Assembly (NCBI GenBank): GCA_003254905.1
Contig: QANU01031477.1
Location: 888,613-952,612, forward strand
Length of the DNA stretch: 64,000 nucleotides
DNA from: Nissolia schottii
Taxonomy: Eukaryota > Streptophyta > Magnoliopsida > Fabales > Fabaceae
Direction: 5' to 3'
This document shows positions 22,082 to 35,172 of this stretch, piece by piece (positions within the stretch are counted from its first letter, which is position 1; each line of letters opens with the position of its first letter). Under the pieces are notes generated by a model. It ran no database searches. It saw only the letters and a list, made by a program, of their open reading frames with translations, and was not told where the DNA came from. A program made the translations under genes and the position numbers.

Positions 22082-25000
22082 CTAAAACACGAGCAAGTCG
22101 TTCTTGGTGTCGTAGCCCAACTTCTCCAAATTCGGCTGCACAGCAAACTGAATCATGGGTGGCGGTCCACAAGTCAACGCCAGCGTGTCCTCAGATCCAT
22201 GCGGAAGATGCTCCCTCATGATACTTTCCGTGATGAATCCCACACTGTATTTCCACCCTTCCCTCTTGTTCTCCACCACGTACCAAACCTTGAGCCGCTG
22301 GTCCTTCTTGGCCCACGCGTCCAGCTCCTCCCTGAGGAGAATATCGTCTTCCGTCCGGTTCGCGTAGACCACGTGCATCTCGGTCCGGTCCTCCGGGTCC
22401 TTCAGTACGGCCTGGGCTATTTGGTAAATTGGCGTGATTCCGGTCCCACCAGCCAGCATGGCTAACCGCTTCGCGAACCTGGGCTTCCCGTGGACCAAGA
22501 AGTTTCCTTTTCCGGTGTACTCTATGTGGCCCACTGGGCCTTTCACGTCCAGGAAGGATCCAATGGGGACAGAGTCCAAGTGCTGTGACATGAGCCCACC
22601 GTTGGGGAACTTGGGGTGCACGTTTTTAAAGTAAACCTTGACCACTAGATCGAAGTAGCCGACTTCATCCACGCCGCTGGTTGGAGTGTAGGCCCGCATG
22701 CAGAGCTTCTCGTCCACGGTGGCGCAGAGGAAAATGTGCTTCCCTACGGGTAGCCCCAGGAGCTGGTCCTCCGAGGGAAGCGCAAAGCGGAAGAGCCTGA
22801 CGTCGTGGGAGAGGGAGGTTTTGGAGACGAGCTTGCATGGGACTCGCTCCCGCGGGTTGAGGGCGACGCTACGCTGCGGCGCGGCTTCCTTGATGGGGGG
22901 CAGGTGGGTGGTGATGAAGTCGGAGCTGCCGTGGACGGAGTTGTTCGGGGAGGATTCCGAGGAGGCATAGCCTGAGGTGACGAGCTCGCCGATTCGGTAG
23001 TCTTCGAGCATTTTCTTGGCCTTGTCGGAGTGGATGGCGTCGAACTCCTCGGTGCAGTCGGTGCCGGCATTGATGAGGATGCTGTCGGTGCCGCCGGGGT
23101 GGTCCTTGAGGAAGCGGGTGCAGTCGTAGACGTGGCCGTGGACGATGATCCAGGCGGAGTCGGGGCTGGTGTGTTTCTTGACTTCGGAGACGGAGTACAT
23201 CTTGGAGGTGGTGTTCATGAAGGGGGAGGAGACGCTCTTCTTGAGAGTTGGGTTGGAATCAGATGATTTCTCGAGGTGTCTCTCCTTCGCCATCCAGCCG
23301 CCAGATTGGTTGCCCGGCTGCGTGGGGTGCTCGAACACTATGCCAATCTCCCCCTTGTGCGGCCTGCACACGTTGGTTTTCACCCTGAACCAGCAGTTGT
23401 TCATCATGCCCTGCACATTCACAATGCACACTTTAATTCTTTTGCTATTTTTTACTCTCCATTTACTTCATGTTCTTCGGAGTCTCTAATTAATATGGAC
23501 GGACACAAAAATATTTTATATTTACGATATTAGTCAATCCATTTCCCTGCAACTGAGGTTTTATTAAATTATACAAGGTAATGCAGCCACTTGAATCGGG
23601 TATTAGATATTTTTGTAAGTTATGTGAGAGTAACTAGCCACTAATTTAGTCGGGTTGACGTTCGTTGACCAGCCAATAATAGGGCTACGTTCAATTTTTT
23701 TTTACAAAAAAACTCACCATTTTATATGTTACTTAGTTGATATTAATAAATAAAAAAAGATGTCACTTTATATTAGATATATAGAGCATATACATGAGCT
23801 CCTAAAACATTCTTGGTGAATATGGGAGTGCGCAAGTATTATCAAAGAAATCAAATTGACGGCCAGCCAATGCGGATGTGAAAATGAGATATGATGGTAA
23901 AGTGAAGCACTAGTTTCCAAAGTTCGGTGGGTCTGCAAGTCACCAGATCCAAATACTTTCACGCGCGTAGATGATATGCCAATGTGATAACAACTACTTA
24001 CCTACTATACTACTATATATTGATGGGAATATTGATAATCCTATGAGAGCCCTGATTCTGATTACAATTCAATTTTAAAATAAAATGTAGATATTATTAA
24101 TTGAAGGAAAGACGAAAAGTTTGTACTGTCTAGAGACTATAGAGAGGGTTACGCACCATGACATTCCAAATAAGCTTCTCAGGCTGGGTGTTGAGGGCCT
24201 CGTCCCAAGCACGCACCGCAATTTCCTTGGCACCAAGCAGGTCCAGGACCTCCACCTCCAAGGACCAGAAGCACCAGCACCAGTACTTGCCGAATTTGTT
24301 TGGTTTCTCTGGATGGTCCAAATTGCATACCTGCCACGTTTCACCACCGTCCATTGTAACCTCAACACGTGTCACCTTTCTCCCACCACCTGCGCGTGCA
24401 ACAAGAAGGTTACTCTCAACACTCACCTAGCAAGTTCCAAGTGGACCAGGAGCATTACAAGTTGTAAGATACAACTTGAATCCCGCAAGTCCCCAATATA
24501 TTTTATTACAATAGATTCGGCAACTTAATATATCAGATCCCTACGCTAGAAACTACTACTTTCGTACAACAAATTTTTTAATACACTTTTTAAATAATAC
24601 TACTCCCCGATCTATTTAAGATGAACGTAATAATTAAGGAACCATAAAAAAAACGTAATAATTAAGTAAAAAATAAATATTTTTTACAGTATTGCAAATT
24701 TTTTTGTACATATTGAATTAATTTTACTAATATATATTAAAAAAAATTCCAAGAGTTATATGTGATTATCAATACAGAAGGAATTAAAAAAAACATTAAT
24801 ATTATCTTGAAATATAAACACAATAAATATTTTAAAAATTTTAATTATACCAAACTAGACAATTGATTTAAAACATGGAGAGCAGTGGATGTACGTGTTG
24901 GTGAGACTCAAATTTTCTCTTATTTGGCTGTCTTTCTTAAATTGTTCTTTTCTTTATGTATCACTTTTACGTTGGAATAAGAGTATATTATACAATAACC

Positions 25001-27063
25001 ACCAAGTCCTAATCTAACTGTTTATTTTACTTTTAATGTTGAATCCTAACAAAGTTACTAATTTCTATAAATAATAGCAATTTTGTTTTCTAGCCTTGTT
25101 AGCTTTTCGGCGAAAAGGACAGATCTTAACTGGCTGAAATTCAAAATTATAACGCAAAAACCAGCACCAAATAAAAGGTTCTGATTCAAGCGCGTTTGGT
25201 TTAGATGGTCAAAGACCATCCAAATCGTGCTACAGAAAAATGATTTTGATTGCTACTTAAAATAATAGACACCTAACATTAAAAAGAAAAGAGAGGGATA
25301 TAAAAAAAGAATTAAGGGAAAAACACATGGTATAGACCCATGGATTTTACGAGTATCTAAAGTCCCACTACTCTAACCGAAACAAACAGAAGCAAAACAG
25401 AAAATTTACTTCCACAAAAAGTGCTTCGTAAACTGTGGGCATTGAGATGTCAACTATGCAAGCACACAGTTCTGCAACCAATGGTTTCACCTTCAGGTGC
25501 AGCCAGTCTAGCATATTGTCATGGATAGTGTTATTTTTAAGCTAGAACTTGGTGTAATCATGATATACGTGGAAACGGTGATTAGATGGTTGTATTAAAT
25601 TTAAAGTGAAAGCAACATTTAAAAAAATATTAAAAAATTAGCGACTCAATTTGCTTAATTGAGATGATTTATTTTTTCCATTAAAATAAAGAAATAATAA
25701 TAACAGAAAGACTTAAATATTATTGTAAAGTAAAAAAAAATGGTATAATAACACAAGAATTTGCGCTCAACTCACCAGAATATGCGTATCCTCTAAGCAC
25801 ATAAGGCCTCTGAGTAGTCCAGGAGTTGATAGGCAAGATCTCATCGTGGCACGGAGTCGTTATGACAGAGTTTATGTTCAGCTCATTGATAATATACTCT
25901 GGCTTGTACCACCAAGCTAAACGAAATAAAATTGAATAAAAAAAAGGTAAATAATAATTCCCAGTTTAGGAAGAAAAGAAAAAGGAAATTGGAAATGTCA
26001 ATGAAGTAGAGAGAATAGAGGGTAGTGGGGTACCTTCAGCATTGGCAAGCTCGGCATCGACGTGGGAAGGGAGCACTCTGTTATCCTTGTAGTGGTAATA
26101 ACTGTCAGATTGCTGGGTAGTTACAATGATCCGTTTCAACCACTTGACCATGCGGCCCCCGATGAAGCCCGGAATGATGATGCGCACGGGGAAGCCGTGA
26201 TCGGGAGCGAGGCGTTCACCGTTCTGCATGTAGGCAAGTATGATGTCGCGGGAGGGATCCAGGGCAACCTCCCTCAGGATACTCGTCCCGTACTTGGACC
26301 CACCGCCACCTGGCAGGTCCTCAGCGCCCTCGAAGCACACGTGCAGTGCCCCCTTCGTGCGTGCGAAGATCCCGCACCGCTTCAGGAGGCTCCTCAGCGG
26401 CACACCCTTCCATACCGACGTGGAGACGGCCGCCGCTCCCCAGTTGAACCCGATGCTCTGCTTCACCATGTTCTGCTCCTTGCGGCGGTTACCCGCGCAC
26501 ACGAGGGTGACGGGGAACTCCCTGGAAGGGAACTCGCGGAGAAGCTGCTCCATGGTGAAGCGCGCGGGCCGCTTCACGAGGCCGCAGACCTCGACAGTCC
26601 AGTCGTCCCAGCGGGCTTTGGGGACGGGCCCGTGGTTGCGGACGTAGTGGATTGGGACAGGGGTGATGAACCCGTGGTGCATGAGGCGGGGGAGCGGCGG
26701 CTCCGAGTTGAAGGGGTGCTTCCCGGTGAGGCGGACCATGGTGGCGTTGCGCTGGATCCATTGGTCGGAGGTTCCGTCGTCGCGCGGGTCGAAGATGGAG
26801 GGCTCCAACTCGGCGGTTCCCTTTCGGATGAGGTCCTTGAGTGCAACGACGTCGTTTTCGTCGTCATCGTCTTCGCTGGAGGAGGCCATGTCCACTACGT
26901 GGAAGGGGGAGTCGGGGGACTTCTTAGGGCGCGTGAAGTCTGCGTTGGGGACGAGGTTGTTGTAACTGCCGTTGGAGGAAGGCTTGAAGGTGCGGACGAC
27001 GCCGTTTATGGGGGGTTGGACTTGGAGGCCTGGGTATTGACGGTTGTCCACAGAAGCCGCCAT
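22082..27063 (-). CDS. Assimilatory nitrate reductase, NADH-dependent
   Basis: Four exons on the minus strand: 27063-26034, 25916-25776, 24389-24157 and 23410-22082. All GT/AG joins keep the frame and give about 910 aa, within the plant range. The enzyme reduces nitrate to nitrite in the cytosol with NADH, the first step of nitrate assimilation. The molybdenum-cofactor domain is residues 80-490, with the ligand cysteine in [10 protein letters not shown] (about Cys189) and a dimer interface after it. Hinge 1 carries KKSVSSP, the 14-3-3 phosphosite (about Ser530). The cytochrome b5 heme domain follows, with DHPGG and AIHSD histidines (about 572 and 595). The FAD domain has RAYTPTS, and the NADH domain has AGGTGITP and CGPPPMIQ. 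No stop or lost key residue is seen, so the gene should be functional. The acidic N-terminal run ([11 protein letters not shown]) is typical of higher-plant enzymes. Whether it is an inducible or constitutive isoform cannot be read from the sequence. Confidence 0.97.
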
Positions 27064-27236
27064 TGAGGGAAATTTAGTTAGTTAATTAATTTGGAGAAAG
27101 TGACGGTTCGGTTGGAGAAAATTAAAGGAAGCGTGTCTTGCAAGTGATGAACATGAGATGGTGGTTCTTTTTTTCTTCTTCTTTAGTGTGAAGAGAATGG
27201 TTGTAGAGCGAGGGAAACATGGGGGATTGGGGGGTG

Positions 27237-27246
27237 TTTATATAGG
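27237..27246 (-). promoter_or_regulatory. Nitrate reductase TATA box
   Basis: On the minus strand CTATATAAAC lies about 175 bp before the nitrate reductase ATG. This predicts a leader of roughly 140-150 bases. No other strong TATA motif is this close to the start codon. Nitrate-response elements were not identified with confidence. Confidence 0.6.
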
Positions 27247-28669
27247 CGAAGGGGAGAGTGAGTGGCGTCATTGGGGGAAGGAAGGAAAGTCGGACAGAGA
27301 AGGTAAGCCACAAGACTAGAATACTATATGTCCCGCTCCGTACTACAAGTGATCTACAACGTTTTATTCACTAAATGACATCCAACAATTTTTCTCCTTC
27401 TCAAATCTCTCCCATGTTATTTGTTATCCAAAAATAGGGATGGTAATCTGTACTTTACGTGTGTGTGGGGTTGATCTTAATCTCGATGCGTAAAATAAAA
27501 ATTCATTTTTTCAATGAATAATTATTTGCATCAGTAATTATCTTTATAAATTAGAGTAGGTTTAGAGTTTTAATATACTTATATTAATTTTATTCGCACT
27601 TTATATATTGTATTTTATTTTTTATTATATATTTTTTTATTTTTGAAATCATTTTTATGTAGTTGTATCTAAATTTTCTTTGACGTATGAGTTTTTTTTT
27701 TTTTATTTATGTAAATCCATTTATTGAGGACTAATATTTATATGTAATTATTCCATTTTTTTAATAAAATACATATGAATAGAATATAGAAATTACTTTA
27801 TCAGTTTTATTCATCGGAAGAAGTTTACATATTTTCCTTTTAATATGTCTTGGTTTATTGTGCTAACATGATTATATATGGTTTAAATGTTAATGAATTG
27901 TGTTATTATTTTAAATTATGTTGTTCTTATGCACTAAAATAATCAGTTTTTGTAGTTGGCGTTTGTATTATATAAACATTAAATTATTTTTAGGAAGTAA
28001 CAGGTAGAATAGGATAAGATAAGAGTTTAGATATTTTTTTGTGAGTAAGGTTAAAATTTTTATTTGTAAAACTCATGAGTATGATAGAATTTTTCCTTAT
28101 CCAACACGTTCAAGGTAGGATTAGGCCGGTTGAGTCAAAACTCTATACATTGTCATCGCAATTAAAAATGATACTATGACAAGTTCAATTTGGCAATTTT
28201 TAGACCATCGCACTTACCCATGTTTTATAAATATACATAACATTTTTTCACTTTGATAGATGCATCCTACTGAATTCACTCACATTTAGGTTCATGTACC
28301 AATACCATGTTTATGACGTAATAATATTAATATGAGTTATTTAAATAATATTTCTCCTTAATTTAAACTTATCTTCAAAGTGACCGAGTGATAAGTATTT
28401 ACTCTTAAATTGTTTGATGAAATTCGCAAATTAAACAATTTTATTAATTTTTAATTAAATATCTCTTTTTTTTTAGATAATCTTAATCACTTAATTTACA
28501 GTAGAGAAGTATTTTCCTTTTTTCAATATAGAGATTGATATGAGAATCTTAATCACTTTAATCATCGTTTGTTACACCATAAAATCATGAATCATTTTTT
28601 TTTCTGAACAAATTTAGATAGTACTATTTTTAAAATGAGAATGCGAGTGTAACACTTTGACACTTGAGT

Positions 28670-28731
28670 TATATATATATATATATAGAAAAAAATAAGA
28701 AATTTAAAGTGTGTGTATATATATATATATT
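28670..28731. repeat. Two (AT)n microsatellites
   Basis: AT dinucleotide runs at 28670-28687 and 28717-28731 are separated by about 30 bp of A-rich sequence. Confidence 0.9.
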
Positions 28732-29358
28732 TATTGAGACAACGGATAAGTAATTGAGTTTAATTGTTATGATCTCATTATATCAAAAATCATCACTCCC
28801 AAAAATTTAAACTAGTTGAAAAATGCAATGTAATGATTTTTATATATTTCTTTATATGCACTCTACCTTATAATGTAATAATAGCTCTTTTAACTTGTAG
28901 CATAATTTTCTTTTTGTTTGTAACGAGTCATTAAGAAACAAAACTTTAACTTTTTAATCATAATAACTCTAATATTATATCAAAAATTATTTATCCCAAA
29001 AATTTAAACTAACAACATGAGATTTTATATATATCGCATATCAATTAAACTCTAAGTAGTTACCGACAGAGTCCTGAACTATTTGTGTTTGTGGGTCATA
29101 TCTAAAAACACAAATATCCGCTGTTGCTTGTTCATTAGTTATTAGCAAACAGATATAAAAATATCGTGTAAAAGATAATATATGTGTGAATATGCGAAAG
29201 CTAAGTCAAAAATAAAAAATATAAGAAAGTGTTGTTGGCTATGATTTGGCACTTAACGGGAAGAAAAACAATGTCTTCGTGGGCAGGTGATGATATTGGA
29301 GGACAACGTTCTACTTCTACAGATGTTTCAAACTACTGTTAAAGTAATAATTTGATTA

Positions 29359-29520
29359 AAAAAATGTTATTGTAGACCAATTTTAGTATAAATACTAAAT
29401 TTCTCATTTTATACACGTCATGAGTCCACACTCATATTACGTAATGTGAGTGTAGGTCTCATGATGTACGTGAGAGGGAAGATGATATTTATAATAAGAT
29501 TAGTGTTAAAATAACATTAT
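29359..29520. repeat. Fold-back (MITE-like) element
   Basis: An almost palindromic segment is centred on 29440. The inner arms CATGAGTCCACACTCATATTA and the complement of TAATGTGAGTGTAGGTCTCATG flank a central CG. The outer arms AATGTTATT.TAGTATAAATA and the complement of TATTTATAATAAGATTAGTG extend it to about 160 bp. Target duplication was not defined. Confidence 0.6.
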
Positions 29521-32500
29521 TTTTTAATTAATGAAAAAATTCTAAAAATTATATAGGATATGAAATAATGAAAATATTCAATAAATTTAATTTTATAAGT
29601 TATTTAATATACAAATTTTGTAAGAGAGAGTATTTAACAACCACCTATTAATATTCATTTTTTGTATGATATTGTATTGATTGACCCCTTATCTACCATT
29701 AAATGAAATTTTAATAGGATATATATCTCATTAAAATCTCAACTAATGATAAATAAAACGTAACTCAGTACAATGTTGTACAAAGAATACTTGTACACAT
29801 AATATTTTGCATATTCTTAAATGTAGACAAATATTATTATCCTTCTTTTGGTAGTTATTAGACTAAGAAATTCCTTATTACACTCTGACCCTTAAACGTA
29901 GGTGATTTATTGGCTTGAATTTGTTTTTATTTTAAAAGAAGGGAAAGAATAGACGCATGAATGGGAGGTTTGGTTAAATAATTAGATAATGAATAAAGAG
30001 CATGCACACATGTGAATTAGGAATTAATCAATCAATTAATTAAAGATTAGGGTAAAAACTGGCCGGATGGGTTCTGCCCATATAAACCTGGCTAGTGGCT
30101 TCATCTTTCGCATGCATCGTACATAATGTACAAACATTTCACACCGAAAGAGATACATAGCCATACGTACATTGGTGAAAGCAACAAACAATTCGCACAA
30201 TTCACAAGCCAAACAAGAAAAGATAAAATTGGGTTGCCCCATGTCATACCTAATATCTTTCAAGGACACGAGAGGTCATCTTTTCATTTAAAAAAAAAAA
30301 AAAAAAAACCTTTGTTCCCGGAAATGTTAAAAAATACACCTATATAGCATTTTGTATTGATCAAACAAAACAATAACAATGACCATTATCCATTTAGTTT
30401 TGATTATCAAAAAACTAGTTATATATTATTTTGATTTTAAATGTATTATAACATCCTAAAAAATAATTTTAAAATGTTAACACCTAAACTTGTCATCCAC
30501 ATTTTCGAAGTAAACTAGTTGGTTGATTAAACTTTAAGTGTATATTTGGATTAGATTTTGCACAAACTTATTCTTCTAAAGTAATCTTAATTAAAAGTGG
30601 GTTAATACCAATATCAATAAAATATATATATGGAAAAATTTTATCACAAAAATGAACTTGTTGGTCCACAGTGCAATATTGTTTGATATTAATCAAATTT
30701 ACTATTAGATGCATAATTATTGAAATGATACGACTTTTATATTAAACTTTTAATATTGCCCTTTTTTTATTTTAAATATTTGAATAAATCACATTAATAT
30801 TATTATAAATAAAAGCAAAATGTTATGCGTACAATCCAAAATCTGCCAACTGATGTATAACTCATTCTCACTAATAGGCGTTTCTTCTTTTTTTATTCTT
30901 ATTCTTTATTTTTCTCTTTTTTTCTCCAATCTCCCATCATTTTTTTTCGCATTCATCTTATTCTTTATGAATCCAAGAGTTTTCATTTTCGTTTTCATTG
31001 TATTCATTTTTTTTCAAAAGTTTGTGTATTATTGTTCAAAAGTTTGTGCATGTGAATACAAAAGTTTTCTTTTTTGTCTTCATTTTCATTTATGTTTCCA
31101 TCATATTTTCGTTTCTGGTTGTTGAAAAGTTTGTGCATATGCTTTAAAATGTTTATACATGGTAGAAAACGAGTTCATGCGCTTAGAGTGAGAGTGAGGA
31201 GATGAAGAGAAAGTGCAACGGTTACTTTTCGCTATTTAAGCTCCACATATATAATTTGATTTGGTTTCATACTTAAAAAAGTTTTTGCATGTATATGTAA
31301 AAGTTTGTGCACTCGATATTATTTTGTAGACGATGAGTTGGTAGCACAGTTGACATCATTTGAGTTGTAATCTTAGTAGAGCTTTAAATAAAATAATGCT
31401 AATATTAAATTATAAATACAAAATTTAATTTACAACGAAATGTATAAAATACTTGTATTAAAATAAATTATATATATAGGTCTCTTTTATTAGTGGAAAA
31501 TGTTATTTAATTTGTCTTGTATATTTTCATGATTTTAAAAGGTGCATGAGACCCTTTTAAAAATATCCCAAAAGGATTTGGTTCAGAATTTAAAAAAAAA
31601 AAAAATCACTTTCCATCAATATTTAGTGAACGGACATCTCATAGTCTTTCTTTTAAAAATGTCTTAAAGTTGGGACAAATATTAACATTACTCTTATTTA
31701 TGTATAGCCATAGGTGGTGAGAGGAGGAACAGCTCTAATGATTGGGGAAAAAACCTGAGCATCCCCTAATAATAATGTCATATTATTGAAGAAGTGAGTG
31801 GCGGTCTGGTCTCTCTCTATATCTATGTATATATACGGCCAAGTTTTGGGATTCAATTTTTCTGATTCATTTTTTCAGTTTTCTCTCAATCAAGTTTGAT
31901 CATCATCCAATGGGAATGGAAAAAACGTTTTGTGATTAATAGTTAATCATTTTATGTAAATTTAATTATTATGAGAGGATTAATAATTGTTATTAACGAT
32001 GGGCACTTAAGTGTATCTAAAAAATTTCTCTCTAATAAAATGAGTAGCAATTTGGTTTAAAAATTAACTTTAAAATATTAAAAAATACAGATGTCAAATT
32101 TTGAGAGCTATCCCAATTATTAGGTCAGTCTGCTGAGAACCTCTTTGATAAAATTGATTGTTTGGTCATTTTTTAAATAAGTTATTTTGATAAAAAGTAA
32201 TAAAACTTTTTAATTCCTTCATGATCAATTCTAAGTTCTATAATTAATTTTTAGAATCAACTTAACCTAGAAATCAAATGAGATGAGTAATTGGGAATTT
32301 AGAAGAATTGATTTTGAGCCCCAAATTGAAAACCAAAACTTGATGCTCTTAATGAGCTATGGTTTGGATGTTATCCAATCCTCTTGAATTTTTCCAACAG
32401 TTTAGGTGTCTAAATATTTTGTGAATAAAATTTAATTATGATAATATCATATTTTTTTATGTTTTGCATTTTTTTTATAATATATTTAAGAGTTTAACTG

Positions 32501-32817
32501 ATGCACCGTCAACATCAAATAATTTTATATAAATATTTAATTATATTTTATTATATTAGCAAAAATAGTTAATGATTCTCACATCTATTAATTTAAAAGT
32601 CAATTATTTTTGTTGACATGTCAAAATATAATTAAATGTATGTAAAAAATTCTGAGGATTTTTGACTATATAAACAAGTTTTCGCAGGTACTTATGAACC
32701 TTTACAAGTCACACAATCCTTACATTCTCATGATTTCCTTAACCTAGTGTTTGGACTAACCCAAGGGTTCCTCACCCTAAGAAATTTTCTAGAGCACTCT
32801 CTCTAAAAATATGAAAG

Positions 32818-33166
32818 GGCATGATTGTCAAACGGGCCGGGCCAAAAATATGCCTATTTTTAGGATCCGGCTCGTTATGGTCGGTCCACGGGTCTAAACG
32901 GGTCGGTCCGCCAACCCGTTTATTTTTTTAAAAAAAAAATTAAAAAATTCAAAAAAAATTCAAAATTCAAAAAAACATTTAAAAAATGTTAGAGAATTTT
33001 CACGGGCTCACGAGCTAGCCCGCGGGCCTAACGGGCTGCGCATAAATGGGTCGGGCTTAAACGGGCCCGTCCAACTTTTTTTCTTCAAATTTTCGCAAGT
33101 CTATTTTTTGCATGTAAAGCACGTCCATTTAACCGGGTAAACGGGCCGGACTCATTTTGACAGCCC
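32818..33166. mobile_element. Non-autonomous hAT-like element, family A copy 1
   Basis: A 349-bp element is flanked by a perfect 8-bp duplication TATGAAAG (32810-32817 and 33167-33174). The ends read TTGTCAAACGGGCC inward from the left and the complement of TTTTGACAGCCC on the right. The interior has ACGGGCC/GGCCCG palindromes and an A/T-rich core, and no coding capacity. An 8-bp duplication is the hAT hallmark. Confidence 0.8.
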
Positions 33167-33266
33167 TATGAAAGGGTGACATCTTTCTCCACTAAAGGTT
33201 TTAATTAAAAGAGATTAAATATGCCAAAACAACTTTTCTCAAATGTGAAAAAGTCAAAGATATTTT

Positions 33267-33957
33267 TAGGGGTGAACATGGGTCGTACCCAACCCGCCGA
33301 CCCGCCAAATCTGACCCAATCCGACCCGGACGGGTCAGATTTGGCAGGTCGGCGGGTCAGACCCGAACGATCCGCTTAAGTGGACGGGTCGAGTCTCGGA
33401 TTCGAAATCCTAAACCCGACCCGACCCGCGACCCACATATGCAGAACCACAGTCTGGTTCTCTTTCACTCTGTCTCACCCCGCGACCCCCTGCAACCTCC
33501 CCCACGACCTCGCGACCTCCCCCGCGACCCCGCAGCCACCCCGCGANACCTCCCCCACGACCTCGCGACCTCCCCTGCAGCCACCCCGCGACCTCCCCTG
33601 CAGCCCCTAATTTAACCCTAATTTTCTGTTTGCTCTGTGTGTGTGTGTGAGAGAGACTCTGTGTGTGTGTGTGGGGGGGTGGGCTGTGTGGTGTGGTAGT
33701 GGGTTGTGGGCTGGGGTAGTGGGTTGTGGGCTGTTTGTTGTGGGCTGGGTAAGAAAAAATAGTTTTTTTAAGGGAAAAAAAAAGAGGGAGGGTCACCCGC
33801 CGACCCGCCAAAACTTACCCGACCCGTGCGGGTGGTGGGTCTGGCGGGTACCCTTAAAAAAAATTGCATTTTTACCTGATCTGACCCGCCCCCTGGAGGG
33901 CGGGTCAGGTCTGTGACACGGGCGGGTCCTACCCGACCCGACCCGTGTGCACCCCTA
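33267..33957. mobile_element. Non-autonomous hAT-like element, GC-rich
   Basis: A 691-bp element has ends TAGGGGTG-ACA-GGGTCG in inverted orientation. A perfect 8-bp duplication GATATTTT lies at 33259-33266 and 33958-33965. Ends and duplication length fit hAT. Inside, 33475-33605 is a GC-rich tandem array of CGACCTC/CCCCGCGACC units holding one undetermined base (N at 33547), and 33637-33670 is a GT/GA microsatellite. Long open frames here are repeat artefacts. Confidence 0.88.
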
Positions 33958-34543
33958 GATATTTTTGTTAAATCAATCTCCCAAAGAGAAGATATACAAA
34001 TTAAGCCTAGAAGCTCTTTCTGATAAAAGGTTTCTCAAGTGATCACACATAGCTTATGTGAAATAATATGAAAGAGGTAAATGAAAAAGCAATTCGATCG
34101 ATAGAGTTTTGGAAAGGTTTTTAGCTGGGAATTGTTACTCAAAATCATGCATATGATGTCCTATATATAGTCAAAAGGGTTGGCCTCAAATTAGGCAAGT
34201 AGATCCAAAAAAAAAAAATCAATTAGAATTTCTAATTTTCGAATTTAGCAAAGAGGGATGAATCGATTCATGTGCAAATTCAATTTGATTTGAATGTGAA
34301 TTATTTAAATTTTGCCCTAACATGAATCAATTCATTGTTTTATTGATTGATTCAACCAAAATCAAATTTCTAAATAATTTTAAATCATATCCGTAATGAA
34401 TCGATTCACTCCATAACTAAATCAATTTAATCAGTCTCAGAAAATGTTTTCACTAACATATTGAAATAAACACACACATATAAACCTTTTTCAAAAACAT
34501 CTTTTTAAAACCATGTTAATAAAAACCATGCTCATGCAAAGCT

Positions 34544-34790
34544 GAGTTTTTTACTCTTTTGTCCCTACTAGCGAAACTAATTACCAAAATATCCCCGTTT
34601 CAAAACATTTTACTAAACTACCACCGTTTGTGCTGGCGTGGATTTCGCGGACTGCATGGAGGGCCACGTCAGATTCGCCAACACGGTTGGCGAATTCAGT
34701 ACAAACCAAAATGCATAATTTTAACTAAATTCGCCAACGCAGTAGGCGAATTCAGTTTAAATTTGCTAACCATGTTGGCAAATCTAAGAG
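34544..34790. repeat. MULE terminal inverted repeat, left
   Basis: It matches the reverse complement of 40847-41118. It includes three 21-bp palindromes (34674-34694, 34730-34750, 34762-34782) of the form TTCGCCAAC-NNN-GTTGGCGAA. The left repeat is shorter because it lacks one palindrome block found on the right. Confidence 0.9.
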
Positions 34791-34804
34791 CCACGTGGCA
34801 CAAA

Positions 34805-35027
34805 CTCTAAACCTAAACCCTAATCACCGGAATCAACCGGTTTGACCCTAAACCTAAACCCTAATCCCTGTAATTAACCGATTTGGCCCTAAACCCAAAC
34901 CCTAATCCCTGTAATCAACGGTTTGACCCTAAACCTAAACCCTAATCCCTGTAATTAATCAGTTTGACCCTAAAACTAAACCCTAATCCCCGTAATCAAC
35001 TGGTTTGGCCCTAAACCCTAATCCCCA
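34805..35027. repeat. Telomere-like minisatellite, about 41-bp unit
   Basis: Five full units and one partial unit read CCTAAACCTAAACCCTAATC followed by a spacer such as CTGTAAT-AACCGGTTTG. Each begins with plant telomere-like CCCTAAA motifs. It lies just inside the left inverted repeat and has no partner at the right end. Confidence 0.9.
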
Positions 35028-35172
35028 TGAAACATTAAATTTTATAAGCTTAAATGGTTATCTTCTGCCAATTATAACATTGATAATGATAATAAATTCA
35101 TATGTACTAAAAATTGCACGTCTTGCACAAAATTGCATATATTAAAATACATAAGTTAAAATTAAAACAAAG

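Larger units (their letters stand above)
27314..32809. other. Intergenic, AT-rich, no gene seen
   Basis: About 5.5 kb lie upstream of nitrate reductase. It contains AT microsatellites, a fold-back element and several T-rich stretches. The open frames at 30036-30269 and 30820-31125 are low-complexity and have no motif I recognise. The last part (32490-32690) has a weak inverted pattern suggesting another degraded MITE. Confidence 0.55.

Noticed and set aside
26062-27066. Open frame of 334 codons on the plus strand
   Set aside because: It runs antisense to nitrate reductase exon 1, whose GC-rich codons keep the other strand open. No motif supports it.
33475-33605. Possible CRISPR-like or regulatory array
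   Set aside because: The units are contiguous and degenerate, without unique spacers, inside a plant transposon; it is an ordinary minisatellite.
33410-33811. Open frames of 133 and 76 codons
   Set aside because: They translate the GC-rich tandem array and microsatellite of a hAT-like element and include the undetermined base.
34805-35027. True interstitial telomere
   Set aside because: The units are about 41 bp with non-telomeric spacers and lie inside a MULE, so this is not a chromosome-end remnant.
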